DNA of 64,000 nt from Glebionis coronaria (lineage: Eukaryota; Streptophyta; Magnoliopsida; Asterales; Asteraceae), in NCBI GenBank assembly GCA_025667525.1, contig CM046874.1, positions 426,024,400 through 426,088,399 on the forward strand. Direction: 5' to 3'. The translations under genes were made by a program, and so were the position numbers. Positions 22,311 to 34,657 of this stretch are shown piece after piece; position 1 is the first letter of the stretch; the number at the start of each line of letters is the position of its first letter. The notes beneath the pieces are model-generated. The model worked only from the letters and a program-made list of their open reading frames with translations. It did no database searches and was not told the DNA's origin.

Positions 22311-24102
22311 GTGCCCCCACCCAATTCTAGAATAAAGAATCTAAGCATCTCCAAAATTCATTTATCATTGACTTCTATTGAAGCGTAAACTTGCTACACT
22401 ACTACTACTTGCTACTACTTGCGTTTTAGACATAATGTATGATTTTCATCGCAAAATGGGACGTTTAGGTTCATAGAACAAGAACACGTGAATGCTTTGT
22501 TAAATAATTTCGTCGTCCTTGATTTTCACCCAATTCCATGCCAAGCGTGTAATGAGATCATTTTCATTATAAGCTAGTAATGCTAACACTACTCATATGC
22601 CATAATCACGTACTTAGACCCCCTTAATCCTAATTGGTATCTCTTATGTTTTATTCTTGTCTTGAATGATCATGAAGATACATTTTTTACTTATGCGATG
22701 ATAGAGATTAAGGTCCAAAAATAGAGTCATAACGGTGTAACAAAGACCATCGAATTAATAACCTCCCCTAATAGACAACGATGTCAAAAAATTAAGTCAA
22801 CAAGAAGGATCAATAAACACGGTTTGATAACGGGTTTGAACATGAGACTTATTACCAAGACATTTATACGCCCCCTAACGGATGGGCCTTATTATCATAA
22901 GTTTACCTATATCTTTTATTCAACTCTACCATGGAGCTTTTATTATGACTTAGGTCTTGCCTTGCCTTTTATTTAACCTCGCCATGAGATGTTTATTATG
23001 GCCAAAGACGTATATCCTCACGCTAAAGCGAATTTTGGATCTTTAAAGCTTCAAAGTTTAAGGCTTTCACTTTCAATTTTGCTTAGATTTTTCGGCCTTG
23101 TAACCTTCTCATTTTTGCTTGATTTAGGTGAGTGAGCACATAAAATTATTATTGGGTGAAGCTTTCGATTATTCGGGGTGCCAATACTTCAAAACCGTGA
23201 TGCTGGCGATACCTTAATGTTTTCCCAATTTAATTACATGGAAGCTATTAGAAAAGATTAGAAACCAACAATCAAGACTGAACCGCTAATTCAATACTTA
23301 TTAGCAAAATGTATATACAAGCAAAGGGAGAATAAGTAAACAATTAGAACACATAAGTTTTTGAAAGAATACGAGTACTCTATGTTTAGGATAGTAACTT
23401 TTATAGAACTCTATCATTTCTCGTCCTCATTTAAGAGACTTAGCCTAATATAAAGTTAAGGAATCGAAGCTAAGTGCTCAACACGCACGGTCATGTCAAA
23501 AATTACTCTTATTCTCGCCATCGGAAAATCTACATTCGTGTCTTTAAACACTTATGAAAACATGAGAAATTTTTTATAATTTGGCCATTTTTGGCCTTAT
23601 TTTGCAACAAAACGATAAACAAAAAGATAAACTTTGGAAAGCGTGAGGGCGTAAGCAAGGCAAGTATCTATTCACCCCATACTAAAGTTAAACAGTATCC
23701 TCAATGTTTCGAGTCTAAGGGTGGAACACCCCCATACTAGAGACTAAGTCGAATGCCTAATCTAGCATGGAAAGGGTAAGTAACAATTAAATCTTAATCC
23801 ATTTATGAAGTGTGCTAAAAAGATCTATTGTTAGAACGATAAAAGGATATGTCATGGATTCGTGAAAAACATCTTCAAGCAAACGATCGAGGTTCATGTA
23901 ATCGAACACGAGAGTCTTCAATCGTGGCAATGATGATGATCTAGATAACAAATCACAAACAACCATGAGACAACAAGTTGGAAGGGCACAAATCCCCTCA
24001 AATTACATTAGAAAGCGATAATATGTACATGGATAAACATTGGATCTCCCCCACGAGGCACCTCGTTTTTTGTTACCGAGTCATGAGCTCGACTCGATGC
24101 CC
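22311..24102 (-). other. G3 3' UTR with polypurine tract and conserved Athila-type block
   Basis: In element sense this lies between integrase and the 3' LTR. GGGTGGGGGCACG (plus CGTGCCCCCACCC, 22311-22323) is the likely polypurine tract. The stretch 22590-22690 (ATCTCTTATGTTTTATTCTTGTCTTGAATGATCATGAAGAT on plus, key words only) also occurs in G1 (37610-37680) and G4 (54375-54430). A CCCCATAC motif at 23675-23682 is followed by a degenerate TCCT-loop hairpin (23690-23708). No ORF with motifs is present. Confidence 0.65.
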
Positions 24103-25496
24103 TCAATACAAATTATCATTGGGGAAGGTGACTTGGTTGAGGTCGTCCAAAGAAGGGACTTCCCCACCAAAGTAGTGCTTAAGCCTATGTCCATTTACCT
24201 TGAAATTAGGGCCATCATTTTGAGCTAGCTCGATGGTCCCATAAGGAAAAACTTGTGTTATGGTGAATGGACCCGACCAACGGGATTTCAGTTTTCCGGA
24301 AAATATTTTCAAACGAGAATTAAAAACTAACACTTGATCACCAACGTTAAAAACCCGTTTTTAATCTTTGAATCATGAAACTTTTTAGTCTTTTATTTAG
24401 AATCAATGAATTTTCATAAGCATTATCACGTAATTCATCCAATTCATTAAGTTGTATTTTCCGGTGATCTCCCGCGGTCTTCAAATCAAAATTTGCATGC
24501 TTTAGGGCCCAATATGCCTTGTGTTCAAGTTCGATTGGCAAATGGCAATTCTTCCCATATACCAACTTATAAGGAGTGCACCCGATTAGGGTCTTATAAG
24601 CGGTGCGAAAGGCCCATAAAGCATCATTAAGTTTGTCAGACCAAGACGCACGGTTCTCTCCTATTGATCTTTCCAAGATCCTCTTCAAAGCTCGGTTTGA
24701 AACCTCGACTTGCCCACTCGTTTGCGGTTGATAAGCCGTAGAAAGATGATGTGTAACCCCATATTTCCTTAGAACCTTTTCAAATTGGTCATTACAAAAA
24801 TGGGTTCCACGATCACCTATAATTGCACGAGGGGTTCCAAACCAAGAGAACAATTGCTTCAAAAACTTGACCACAGCACGAGCATCATTCGTAGGAAAAG
24901 CCTTAGCTTCCACCCACTTAGATAAGTAGTCAACCGCAACGAGGATATACTTGTTACCATGAGATAATGGGAAGGGACCCATAAAATCAATTCCCCAAAG
25001 TCAAATATTTCACAAACTTGGATTATAGTTTTGGACATTTCATCCATTTGTAATGATTTTCCTTGACGTTGGCATGAGTCACATGACTTGACAAGTGCAT
25101 GTGCATCTTGGTAAATAGTAGGCCAAAAGAAGCCGACATCAAACACTTTCTTAGCCGTGAGATTAGCATCTGATGACCTCTCATAGGGCCTTCATGACAA
25201 GCTCTAAGGATATTAGTAGCTTCGGTGCCAAAAACACAACGTCTAATGATTTGATCCGCACAAACTCGAAAGAGAGAAGGGTCGTCCAAAAAATAGAACT
25301 TGACCTCACGAAAGAATTTTCGTTTTTGTTGTATCGTCATACCTTTGATTATGAAATTCCCCACATGGTAATTTACAATGTCCTCAAACCATGGGGTAGA
25401 TGAGTCTTCCTTGGAATTTACTACACCAAGTGTCTCGAGAGGAAATGTTTCGGTGATTTCCTTGTTCTCGCTCACACTTTGGTGAGGATCTTCCAA
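24103..25496 (-). pseudogene. G3 integrase region, frameshifted
   Basis: Integrase would insert the cDNA into the genome. Pieces in sense order: 25496-25023 (end of RNase H linker and start of the zinc domain, [10 protein letters not shown]), 25146-24859 (zinc domain end, CDSCQRQGK), 24982-24347 (catalytic core: [25 protein letters not shown], then [13 protein letters not shown] with the acidic residue) and 24333-24103 (C-terminal module, [10 protein letters not shown]). The four pieces are in different frames, so there are at least three indels. The core reads IIGDRG where G1 has IISDRG. Non-functional, but domain order is intact. Confidence 0.85.
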
Positions 25497-25499
25497 ACG

Positions 25500-27068
25500 A
25501 GAGAGATGATCGGCCGCAAGATTCTCGACTCCTTTTTTGTCAAGTATTGTGACATCAAATTCTTATAGGAGGAGAATCCAACGAAGCAATCTCGGCTTTG
25601 CATAAAGTTTAGAGAAGAGGAACTAGATAGCCGAATGATCCGTATACACTATGCTTTTAGTCAAAACGAGGTAAGGTCAGAACTTCTCAAAAGCATACCC
25701 CACGGAAAGTAATTCTTTTTCCGTTGAGGTATATTTCATTTGAGCCTCGGTCATTGTTTTGCTAGCATAGTGAATAGCCAAGAAGTGTTTTGCATGACGT
25801 TGCACCAAAACGGCCCCAATAGCGTAATCACTAGCATCACACATTAGCTCAAAGGGGAGGTTCCAATTTGAAGCAACAAGAACGAGTGCTTCAGTTAGTT
25901 TCCTTTTCAAAGTCTCAAAAGCTCGAACACAATCCTCATTGAAGATGAAAGGAGCATCTTTCTCAAGAAGGTGTGTCATAGGCCGAGTTATTTTCGAGAA
26001 ATTTTTGATGAATCGACGATAAAAGCCCGCGTGGCCTAGGAAACTCCTAACTCCCTTAACGGTTTTGGGATGAGGTAATTTGGCGATGACGTCTATCTTA
26101 GCTTTATCTACCTCAATCCCCGCTTTTGTGACCTTGTGCCCTAAGACGATTCCCTCTTTACACATAAAATGACAGTTCTCCCAATTAAGCACAAGGTTAT
26201 TTCCTCACAACGTTTTAACATTCTCTCAAGATTGGATAAACACGAAGTGAACGAATCACCAAACACCAAAAATTCATCCATGAACACTTCCATCGTCTTC
26301 TCGATCATATCATGAAAAATAGCCATCATGCACCTTTGAAAGGTTCCCGCTGCATTGCAAAGTCCGAATGGCATTCTACGATTGGCAAACGTTCCATATG
26401 GACACGTAAACGTAGTTTTTTCTTGATCACGAGGATCGATGGGGATTTGAAAGTAACCGGAAAAACCATCTAAAAAGCAATAGAAATCGTACCGCAAGTC
26501 GCTCCCACATTTTATCCATGAAGGGCAAGGGAAAATGGTCTTTTCGAGTGGCGTCGTTAAGTTTACGATAATCGATGCACACTCTCTAACCGGTCACAGC
26601 ACGAGTGGGAATTAACTCGTTGTTTTCATTGGGCACAACGGTCATTCCTCCCTTCTTAGGGACACAATGGATTGGGCACACCCAAGGGCTATCGGAAATA
26701 GGGTAAATCATTCCCCCGTCAAGGAGTTTTAGGACTATCTTTTTGATGACATCGTGAATTTTGGTGTTTACCCTTCTTTGATAATGAATTGCGGGCTTGT
26801 AGTACTCCTCCATTAAATTCTTGTGTGTACAAATTTTTGGGTCAATACCCTTAATGTCGGAAAGTTTCCACGCAATTGCCCTTTTGTGAGCTTTCAAGAC
26901 TTTCAAAAGTGCGGTTTTTTCATCATTGGCAAGATCTTTTGGAATAATAACCGGCAACTTGTCAACACCTTCCAAGAATGCGTATTCGAGCTGAGGTGGA
27001 AGATCTTTTAATTCAAGGATTGGTGGATCTTCGATTGAAGATTTGGGTTCAACACTCATAATTTCCAT
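25500..27068 (-). pseudogene. G3 reverse transcriptase and RNase H, disrupted, FMDE in place of FMDD
   Basis: Sense order: 27068-26586 (end of the protease-RT linker; [17 protein letters not shown]), 26497-26141 (RT fingers and palm, [26 protein letters not shown]) and 26192-25677 (RT thumb, [16 protein letters not shown]; RNase H start, LMCDASDYAIGAV). The remaining RNase H, to 25500, is broken. The catalytic motif reads FMDE: the codon at 26273-26275 is GAA (Glu), where G1 encodes Asp. TAG or TGA stops and frame changes separate the blocks. The segment 26497-26586 between the first two blocks is damaged. No activity is expected. Confidence 0.85.
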
Positions 27069-27098
27069 CGGCGGAATATATGGTTGAATGAGAGTATC

Positions 27099-28009
27099 CT
27101 AACTAGTCGTTACCTTATCTTCATTATTGATTTCATTAAAAATAAAATCGCCTCCTTGGAATGGAGTGAGATTTGGTGTAGAAATAGCAAGAATTGGATC
27201 CATAACAGTGGGATTGCCACTAGTCGAACTATCAAAAAAACCTAACACTTCTTGTGTAAACTCATTGAAAACCACGTCAACTAAGTCAACGTGATTGATG
27301 GTAGCGATTGCATAAACATGAGAAGATGTAGAGCTTTGAATAGCGTTTATAACAAGTTCCTCCTCGTTGAATCGCAAAGTGATTGTCCTAGCATGCACAT
27401 CAATAATCGATTCGAGGTATCTAAAAATGGTCGCCCTAAAATTAGAGGAACTTGAGGATCCATGGGAATGTCTACAACGATAAAGTTCACCAGATAGTAG
27501 AACTTCCCAACTTTCACAAAAACGTCTTCGGCCATACCACATGCAAGGATTGTAGAATGATCGGCCGTTTCGATATACATTTTTGAAGGAATAAGATTTG
27601 GAAGCGACAGCAATTTCCACATGGAATAAGGCATCAAATTAATGCTCGCGCCAAGATCGGCCAAGGCGAGGCATCCTTCCATCTCTTGGATGTCACATGG
27701 AGTAAGAAATTTCCCGGGGTCTCCCACTTTTTCGGGTATTCGGTTAAGAAAAACTGAAGAAAAATTTGAGAGCTTTAAAAGCTTCTCCTTATCGTTCATC
27801 ATACTTTTAAAAGTGGAGGCGAAATGAGGCATATATAGCAACGCGTCGGCTAAACATATGTCAAAATAGACCTTACTAAACATTTTCATGAAAAGATTGA
27901 TTTGTTGATTGTTACGATCATGCATTTTTTCCTTGTTTCGTCTCGAGGGGTAGGGTAAAGGTGGTGTGGGTTGAGGCATAGGCAACGGCCTTGGAATCTC
28001 GGGTTCCAT
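27099..28009 (-). pseudogene. G3 aspartic protease region, frameshifted
   Basis: The protease cleaves the Gag-Pol polyprotein. The piece 28009-27347 starts in the proline-rich Gag tail and contains LALADLGASINLMP, the active-site loop of Athila-type retropepsins (DLGAS), then VPLILGRPFL. The frame changes near 27500, and 27620-27099 continues the linker to RT. A stop separates it from the RT block at 27068. Confidence 0.75.
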
Positions 28010-28051
28010 GATTTGTCTAGGTTTAACCGTAGGTGTGGTTTGAGCGGTACT

Positions 28052-29798
28052 TCATGGTCTTGTAATATGCTCCTTTTCTACCATCACCTCGGGATCTTTC
28101 TCTATTTCCTTCTCCTTATAAGTACTTGGATGAGAAATGGGTTCTTTGATTGTTTTACCACTTCGAGTAGTAATAACCTTCATTTCTCCTTTCGGGTTTG
28201 CAATGGTATCACTAGGAAGACCACCCGAAGAAGACGGTTTACACATTATAGCCTCAAACATGCTTGCCCTTCTATCCTCAAACTTAGATTGCCTTTTATC
28301 CGCCTTAAGCATCTCTTGTTTAATTTCATGTTGGCCTTGTTTCATTTTTTCTTGATGTTGTTGTAACCTTTGCACGTTACTCTCCATTTTGTTTGTATGA
28401 ATCTTAAGTTCATTAGCAAGCTCGTTTTTCAAATCATTTTTCAAATCATTCCTAATCTCGATCTTAGGCTAATTATCTCCCTTTGCATATTATCAATTTT
28501 AGCATCATTAGCTGTTGCATAATCAACAAATTCATTTGGAAGATCTTTCATGTTTTGCAAACCATTGTTGTTGCTTTGAAAATCACGGTTTTGATTTTAG
28601 TTTTGCAATTGCCCATTGTTCCCATCATTGTTGTTGTAATTACCCTTGTTAAAATTCCTTTGATTTCCTTGGTAAGCAACTTGGTTGTTGTTGTTTTGGT
28701 AGTTGTTAGCATTTTGATTTTGTGGAGCTTGATTTGGGCGGGAACCTTGACCGTTTTGGTTGTAAGTTACCGTTGCTACATAAGCACTCGAAGTGTTACC
28801 ATCCGCGGTAATGCACTCGGAAAAATCATGAGCTCCACCACAAGATATACAACGCTTTTCAACCACCTTAACCGATGCGGAATTTAAAGCATCATGTGCT
28901 TTCCAATGAGTCATAAGAGTTGAAGACCTATCGAAAAACCTATTTTTCTCATTTGCTTCATCTTGCAAGGCACTCATGTTACAAGATGACGAGGATGAAC
29001 CCATAGTGGCAACACTCGATGTGTTACGAGGGTTATAAACCATAGACCTATTCTCGGTTATCTTTAAATCCTCATCGCTCGTTTTGCACAAAAAATTACC
29101 ACCCGCGGCGACATTCAAATAATCTCGTTCATGATCATTAAGCCCATTATAAAAAGTATCAATTTGATGCAATTCGGAAAAATCATGGTGTGGACATTCA
29201 TGTAACATTTCTTTAAATCTTTCTCAAGCTATAGAAAAACTCTCATTAGATCTTTCAGTAAATCTAGAAATCTCGTTTTTCAAATGTGTCGTCTTAGATG
29301 GTGGAAAAAGTTGGTTCACAAACTTAGAAACGAGATCACCCCATGTCAAAATCGAATTTGGGGGTTCTTTCTCAACCAAATTTTGGCGGGTCCATCTAAC
29401 GAGTATGGAAACAACATCATCTTAATGGCGTCATGTGGCACATCCTTAAACTTGCTAGTCGCGGTGAGACGATTAAAATGCCGAATGTGATAATGTGGGT
29501 TGTCTTTTTCATGACCGCGGACCTTGTTAGCTTGAAGCATAAACATTAAACCCGTCTTGATCTTGAAATTCCCCGCAAGGATAGCGGGAATCACAATGGC
29601 TTCTCCAAAACCCTCGGTGGGTGCTTGAAGCAACTCCATCATAGTACGATTAACCATAGGAGCTTCTTGTTCTATAATAGGTTCCTCACTTGGAGATTCT
29701 TCACTTGGTGTTTGTTCCTTTCGATTACGACGTCTACGTGCACGTTTTTCTTGATTATGAGTTTTCATAAACGTGACGTACAACGTGGAGGCGAGCAA
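28052..29798 (-). pseudogene. G3 Gag, frameshifted
   Basis: Structural protein of the particle. Pieces: 29798-29346 (basic N-terminus, then the retrotransposon Gag domain: MMELLQAP, LFPYSLDGPAKIWL), 29208-28597 (ECPHHDFSELHQIDTFYNGL, a zinc knuckle CISCGGAHDFSEC near 28840, then an Asn/Gln-rich tail) and 28444-28052 (Lys/Glu coiled coil, then ITTRSGKTIKEP). Frame changes lie near 29215-29345 and 28450-28600. The knuckle spacing C-x2-C-x3-H-x4-C is one residue shorter than the usual CCHC and is shared with G1 and G4. Confidence 0.8.
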
Positions 29799-30493
29799 AG
29801 AAGATTCTTTTTGGTGTTTTCATGTTTTTCATTTTTTTTTTGTGTTTTTGATGATATTCAATATTTTTTGATTTTTGTGATGTATTACGTATATTCAAAT
29901 CTACAAATCACTCCTCGAATCGTTTTCTCGATTAAAGGAGCCTCAAGGAATGAAAACGATCACGTTGAGTGAACGCCTTCGATGACTTTAGAACGTTGGT
30001 GGAACACCAAAACGTTCAAGAGGGTTTAATCTTTGAAACCAAGCAAATATATATGATACGTAGATAATACTTTGGTGGCAAACCCTCGATTAGCCCTTTT
30101 TCTCTCAACACGCACAAGCAAGCGGGGGAAACGAGGCGGCGCTAAGCACTTAAGAGCCTTTTTCCCTTAGGTCCTGAAATACAACCGCCTTATACCCACC
30201 TTATAGTTTGTGTTAATTAAAATCAAGCTTCTCGAAAGTAATTATCTATTTTGCATTTTCTTTTTGCTTTAGATTCGAATACAATAATTGAGTGATGAAA
30301 TCCCAATTAAGGTTGCGTTTTCACGCTTTTGGAGATATTGTGGATTTATTGTGATACATATACAATATAGTAATAATATTCACAAAGAAAACAAAAAACG
30401 ATAATACGTGTGATTAGAGTGCTAATCACACAAATACTATTTTATTGGCTAATATCAAAAACAAAAAATTTCAAATTAAAATACAACACGCCT
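29799..30493 (-). other. G3 leader between primer-binding site and gag
   Basis: Non-coding, about 700 bp, AT-rich. The plus-strand ORF at 29625-29972 is a shadow. No CpG motif array like those of Cop or G2 is visible. Confidence 0.6.
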
Positions 30494-30510
30494 CCCCGGC
30501 AGCGGCGCCA
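30494..30510 (-). other. G3 primer-binding site (tRNA-Asp)
   Basis: Plus CCCCGGCAGCGGCGCCA is the 3' end of plant tRNA-Asp with one change (A to G at the ninth base). It lies three bases from the LTR start at 30514. Confidence 0.85.
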
Positions 30511-30513
30511 AAA

Positions 30514-32893
30514 TGATTGTGGTAAAAATACGTGTTTAGGAAAACAACGTATATATGGTAAGTATTAAGCGAGATGATTTAGGAAAATCAAATGCTAATG
30601 ACCCACGTAAGTTCGTTCACCAAGGAGGACTAAAATGTGTGTTTAATTTGTATGATTTTGGATTAATATTGATGAAAGAAAAAGGGGAAAAGAAAATGAC
30701 GGATTACGGTGAAAATTACACTAAGATGTAAAAAACGTAAAATCGTGAATAGTGACAAAATAAAAATTTACTCTAAAAATTCCCAAAAAATTACCAAAAA
30801 TTCCTAAAAATAAAATAAGGGTTTACAATTGATCAAAAAATTTTCAGACGTTTTCAGTTAATTAAGATTTAATATTTAAATGCTAATTAAAGCCGTAAAT
30901 ATCAAAAATCCCGAATAAAGATTTTTCAATTTACAAACCTACAAAATAACTTAATTAAGCTAAAAACTATTTTTCCAAAATTTTAAACCTATTAAATCTA
31001 TTTAAAAACCCTAAAAACAATTTTTAATAATAAAAAAATTTAAAATTATTAAAAATTGCAAACTAACTTATTTTAACCTAAATAATCAGAAAATGAAAGT
31101 GAAATTACCTAAATACCCCTATTGGGCTCTCAAATGGGTCAAAAGTGAAAACAATCCGCCTTAATGGGCTTTTTAGCCCAATAAGCAAAAAGTCAACCAA
31201 ATAAGCCTAAAAAGCATAGTCTTACTTAAAATCTGATTTTAAACAAAAAACTCTAAAGGCCCAAAAGCTGAAAGTGAGCTTATCACAGCTTAATAAGCAC
31301 TCAGGTTATTCTTAATGGGCCAATAAGCCCATTAAGCCATAAGCTAATGCCATAAGCTAATGCCATAAGCTGAAAATTTACACACAACCTTCTTTTGTGA
31401 TTATAAAGCAGATTGTAAAAAGAAATTTTGAAAAAGCTCAATAAATAAGCCTGAAATAAGCAAAAGCTCTCTATAGAAAACGACAAAATAGTCGTTTTTG
31501 AGTTCTAGGCTGATTCAAGAGCTGATTCTTTTTGAAAAATGTTCTAAATGGATTAAATAAGAATAATCAACAATAAAATTTCCAAAAAGACAAGACAAAT
31601 AAGTTGTAGAAGCAAATAAGCACTCTGAAAAAGCCAAATAAGCTAGTTTTCTAGTAAAAGCTTAACCAAGTGAGCTACAAACTTCCAATATTGATAATAA
31701 GCTGAGAAAAATGACACCTATCACAAAATATAAGTTGTTGCACACACCAATAAGCTAAACTGAAAAACAAGCAAAATTGAGCTTATTTGACCAAAAGTCA
31801 AAGTATTCCAAATGTTACCAAATTAACAGGGCTTTTTTTGAGCTTGTTTTGAGCACTTTTTGTGAAGGATTCAAGGTTGAATCCTATGAATCAAGTAGGC
31901 CTGTTAGCCAAATGATACTAGTTTTGGTACAATTAAGGCCAATAAGCCAATGGGCTTATGAGCTGATGAAATAAGCTGCAAACACTTAGCACACTACAAG
32001 TAGGCAACAATGAACAAGTATAAAGAAAAAAAAACAGACAACTCAGTTCAAGAATAGCAAAATCACATAGCATGCTTATCACAGATGTACTTGACCAAAA
32101 AGTTGAGATTCAATAAGAAATATCTTTTTCAATAAGCCACCAAAATGTGAAACCAGATTATGCAGAGATAAACACCAACAGGAACTACAAGCAAACCAAG
32201 TTTCAGACTTTAAATCAAACAAACAAACAATGTATCCTCTCTGACGTGTTTGACCTATTTTCAAGTGAAAAAGTGGTGAACATGCAAACTTCTTGTTATC
32301 TGTTTTCAACACTTAGCATACACCAAATAACACTAAAAATGAGAAACCAATAGCAGCAAGAACAAAGGAACCAAAGGCCAAAGGCCTTAACCCCTAACAA
32401 CAGGCAAATCCAAACAATCCTTTATACCACTAATTTCAAAGCAATTTTTGATTTTAACCTTTGAGCATGCAATTGTATGACTGATATAACGTACTACCAA
32501 CCTATGTGACAGATTCAAGCACAAAGAACACAACTTTCAAGCATGAAACTTTAAATCACATAGCATACAATATTTAAACAGAAAAATGAAGGATTGAGTA
32601 TTCAAACCTCCAAGATGTACATCCACACCTTGGAATCAAAGAGCTTAGGTGCTAGCTTAACAAGCACCAGCTTTCCACTGCTAAGAACAAGAAAAAGGCA
32701 CAACCAAAGGCTTGAACGTAGGGTTAGAACAAGTAATATGAATAAAGGTGACAAAATACCAAGTCTTTGTAACACTTAGGTTCCCACAAGGCTTGAATCC
32801 TCCCTTAAGGCCTCACTACCCCTTAATCAGTCAAGATTAGGAGGTTATGATCACCCTTAAGCTCAAATAAGCAAGTTGCTAAACCACAAGTAC
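30514..32893 (-). repeat. 5' LTR of G3, first segment
   Basis: Starts TGATTGTGG and aligns with 18358-20757 of the left LTR. Interrupted at 32893 by G2. Contains the second AATAAGC cluster (31110-31975). ORFs at 31777-31974 and 32147-32353 have counterparts in the left LTR only because the DNA is duplicated. Confidence 0.85.
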
Positions 32894-34657
32894 TGATGTG
32901 TTCTTTGTGAGTGTACACAAGTTTTAAATTTATAACACGGATTTCCAAATAAGCTAAGAACACACGGGCAAGTATGACCCTTTCGTCTGTAGCTAGCTTT
33001 TTGTGGTAAGACGAGGTCGTTCACTAGGATTTAGGTGTTTTCGGTTGTAAAGGATCTTTGTAATAATGTAACGTTAGTGGTAAAAATGGTTGTCACTCCT
33101 ACAATTAATATATAAGTAACAAATAAGCAAACAAGCAACAAGTAACAAGTAAATGATTAAGCTAATAAGATGAGAACAATAATATTAAAGACAACACTTA
33201 CTTGGATTAGTTCATAACATTTGGATTGTTCATAAGAGGATGGTTTTGATAAATCGATTACAAGTAAAGAAGATGATGGTCACAAATTCCAATCTTTGAT
33301 TTTAAAGCACACAACCTCCGTGAAAGATCATACATCTATAAAATCAAGCATTAAGATAAATCAACTAATCAAGACTATGCTTAGTTTAACGAGTTTGATT
33401 CACGGTCGTTTCACAAAATTATTAACAATCACACTTAAGTTCCTTTGCATAATCATACCACTAAAGAAATGGTCAATACAATAAATAATCATACATAGAC
33501 AAAATGATTATAACTAGTTGGTGAATGATAACCCTTTCGACCTATGAAATCATCAACAACTAATCAAGTATGATAAGCAAATGGAATGGAACTTAAGCAC
33601 AATTGGATTTCAAACATAACATGAAATTGATCAAAACAATGATAAAATATAAACAATCTTCATGTCACAACATCATCCAAGCAAGTGTATATGAAACTAC
33701 TCCATAATTATTTCAACACAATTCATACGAACAATATTCATGACATTCATAATCATTCTTTAAATAATAAAAGGAGTTTACCCAAGTGCTATTAAAATAA
33801 GTAAATGAAAGGAATTAGAGCAATCCTTAGGCCTCCAATTGGCTACAAGTTTTGTGGTCTTTCGGGTTATGCAAATGAAATTCGTATTTGATATTTGAGG
33901 AAGATTTTGGAGAGGTTTGGTGAAGGTTGGTGGTGTTTTAGGTATCAAGAAACACTACCAATGATAAGGGTAATGATCCCTTAGAGTTTGGCAAGGTTAT
34001 TTTGATTATTGGAGCTCCAAAAATGTCACTTTTTGGCACACCAATATTAAATTCGGGAATTGGGGTCTTCACCAAGGTTGAGAGAATTCCTTTGATGAAT
34101 AATGGAGTTGGATATGAAAGAGATATGTTACAATGACCCCAAGGGTCTTTTTTATTGTGGAATTAAGGCCTTAGTATTCAATGTATGAACTTGGAGCCAA
34201 AGAAATAAACTTGGAGCCAAAGTTGTTTGAGAATGCTCCAAAGAAGCTTGCATGAATGTAGACACAATTTTGTCTAGACAAATGTTGGTGGCAACTTCAC
34301 TCATGATGGAGGAAAATAAACTCCCATGTGATGGTGGAAACTTCACTCTTGCCAGTGGCAAGTTTGATGTGTGTTGATGGTGGCAACTTTCATGCTGAGT
34401 GACTTGTACATGTCTTGAAACACTTGTTCTTGCATCCGGAATCGATCTTCAAAGGCTTGTAGCTCGTCAGGATTCCTTCGTATATGCATGAATCGTCAAT
34501 TATTCTTTCTTTTCTTCACTTTTCTTGTTCTTGGCTAACTAACAACACAAAACACAACTTCAACATATATGAGCTAAATAGCCCGTTAGTATAACCAAAA
34601 ACCATGCAAGATATACGGATAATGCTCAAGAAAATATGTTGGATTTGAGCTTTATCA
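32894..34657 (-). repeat. 3' LTR of G2
   Basis: 1764 bp, starts TGATGTG and ends GCTTTATCA. The TATA position reads TTTTTTATTG near 34148-34157, so the core promoter is damaged in this copy. ORFs at 33296-33484 and 34152-34361 are chance frames. Confidence 0.85.

Noticed and set aside
30494..30510. tRNA-Asp gene fragment
   Set aside because: Only the 3' 17 bases match, and they lie exactly at the primer-binding position of an LTR element; the same holds at 45062 and 50203.
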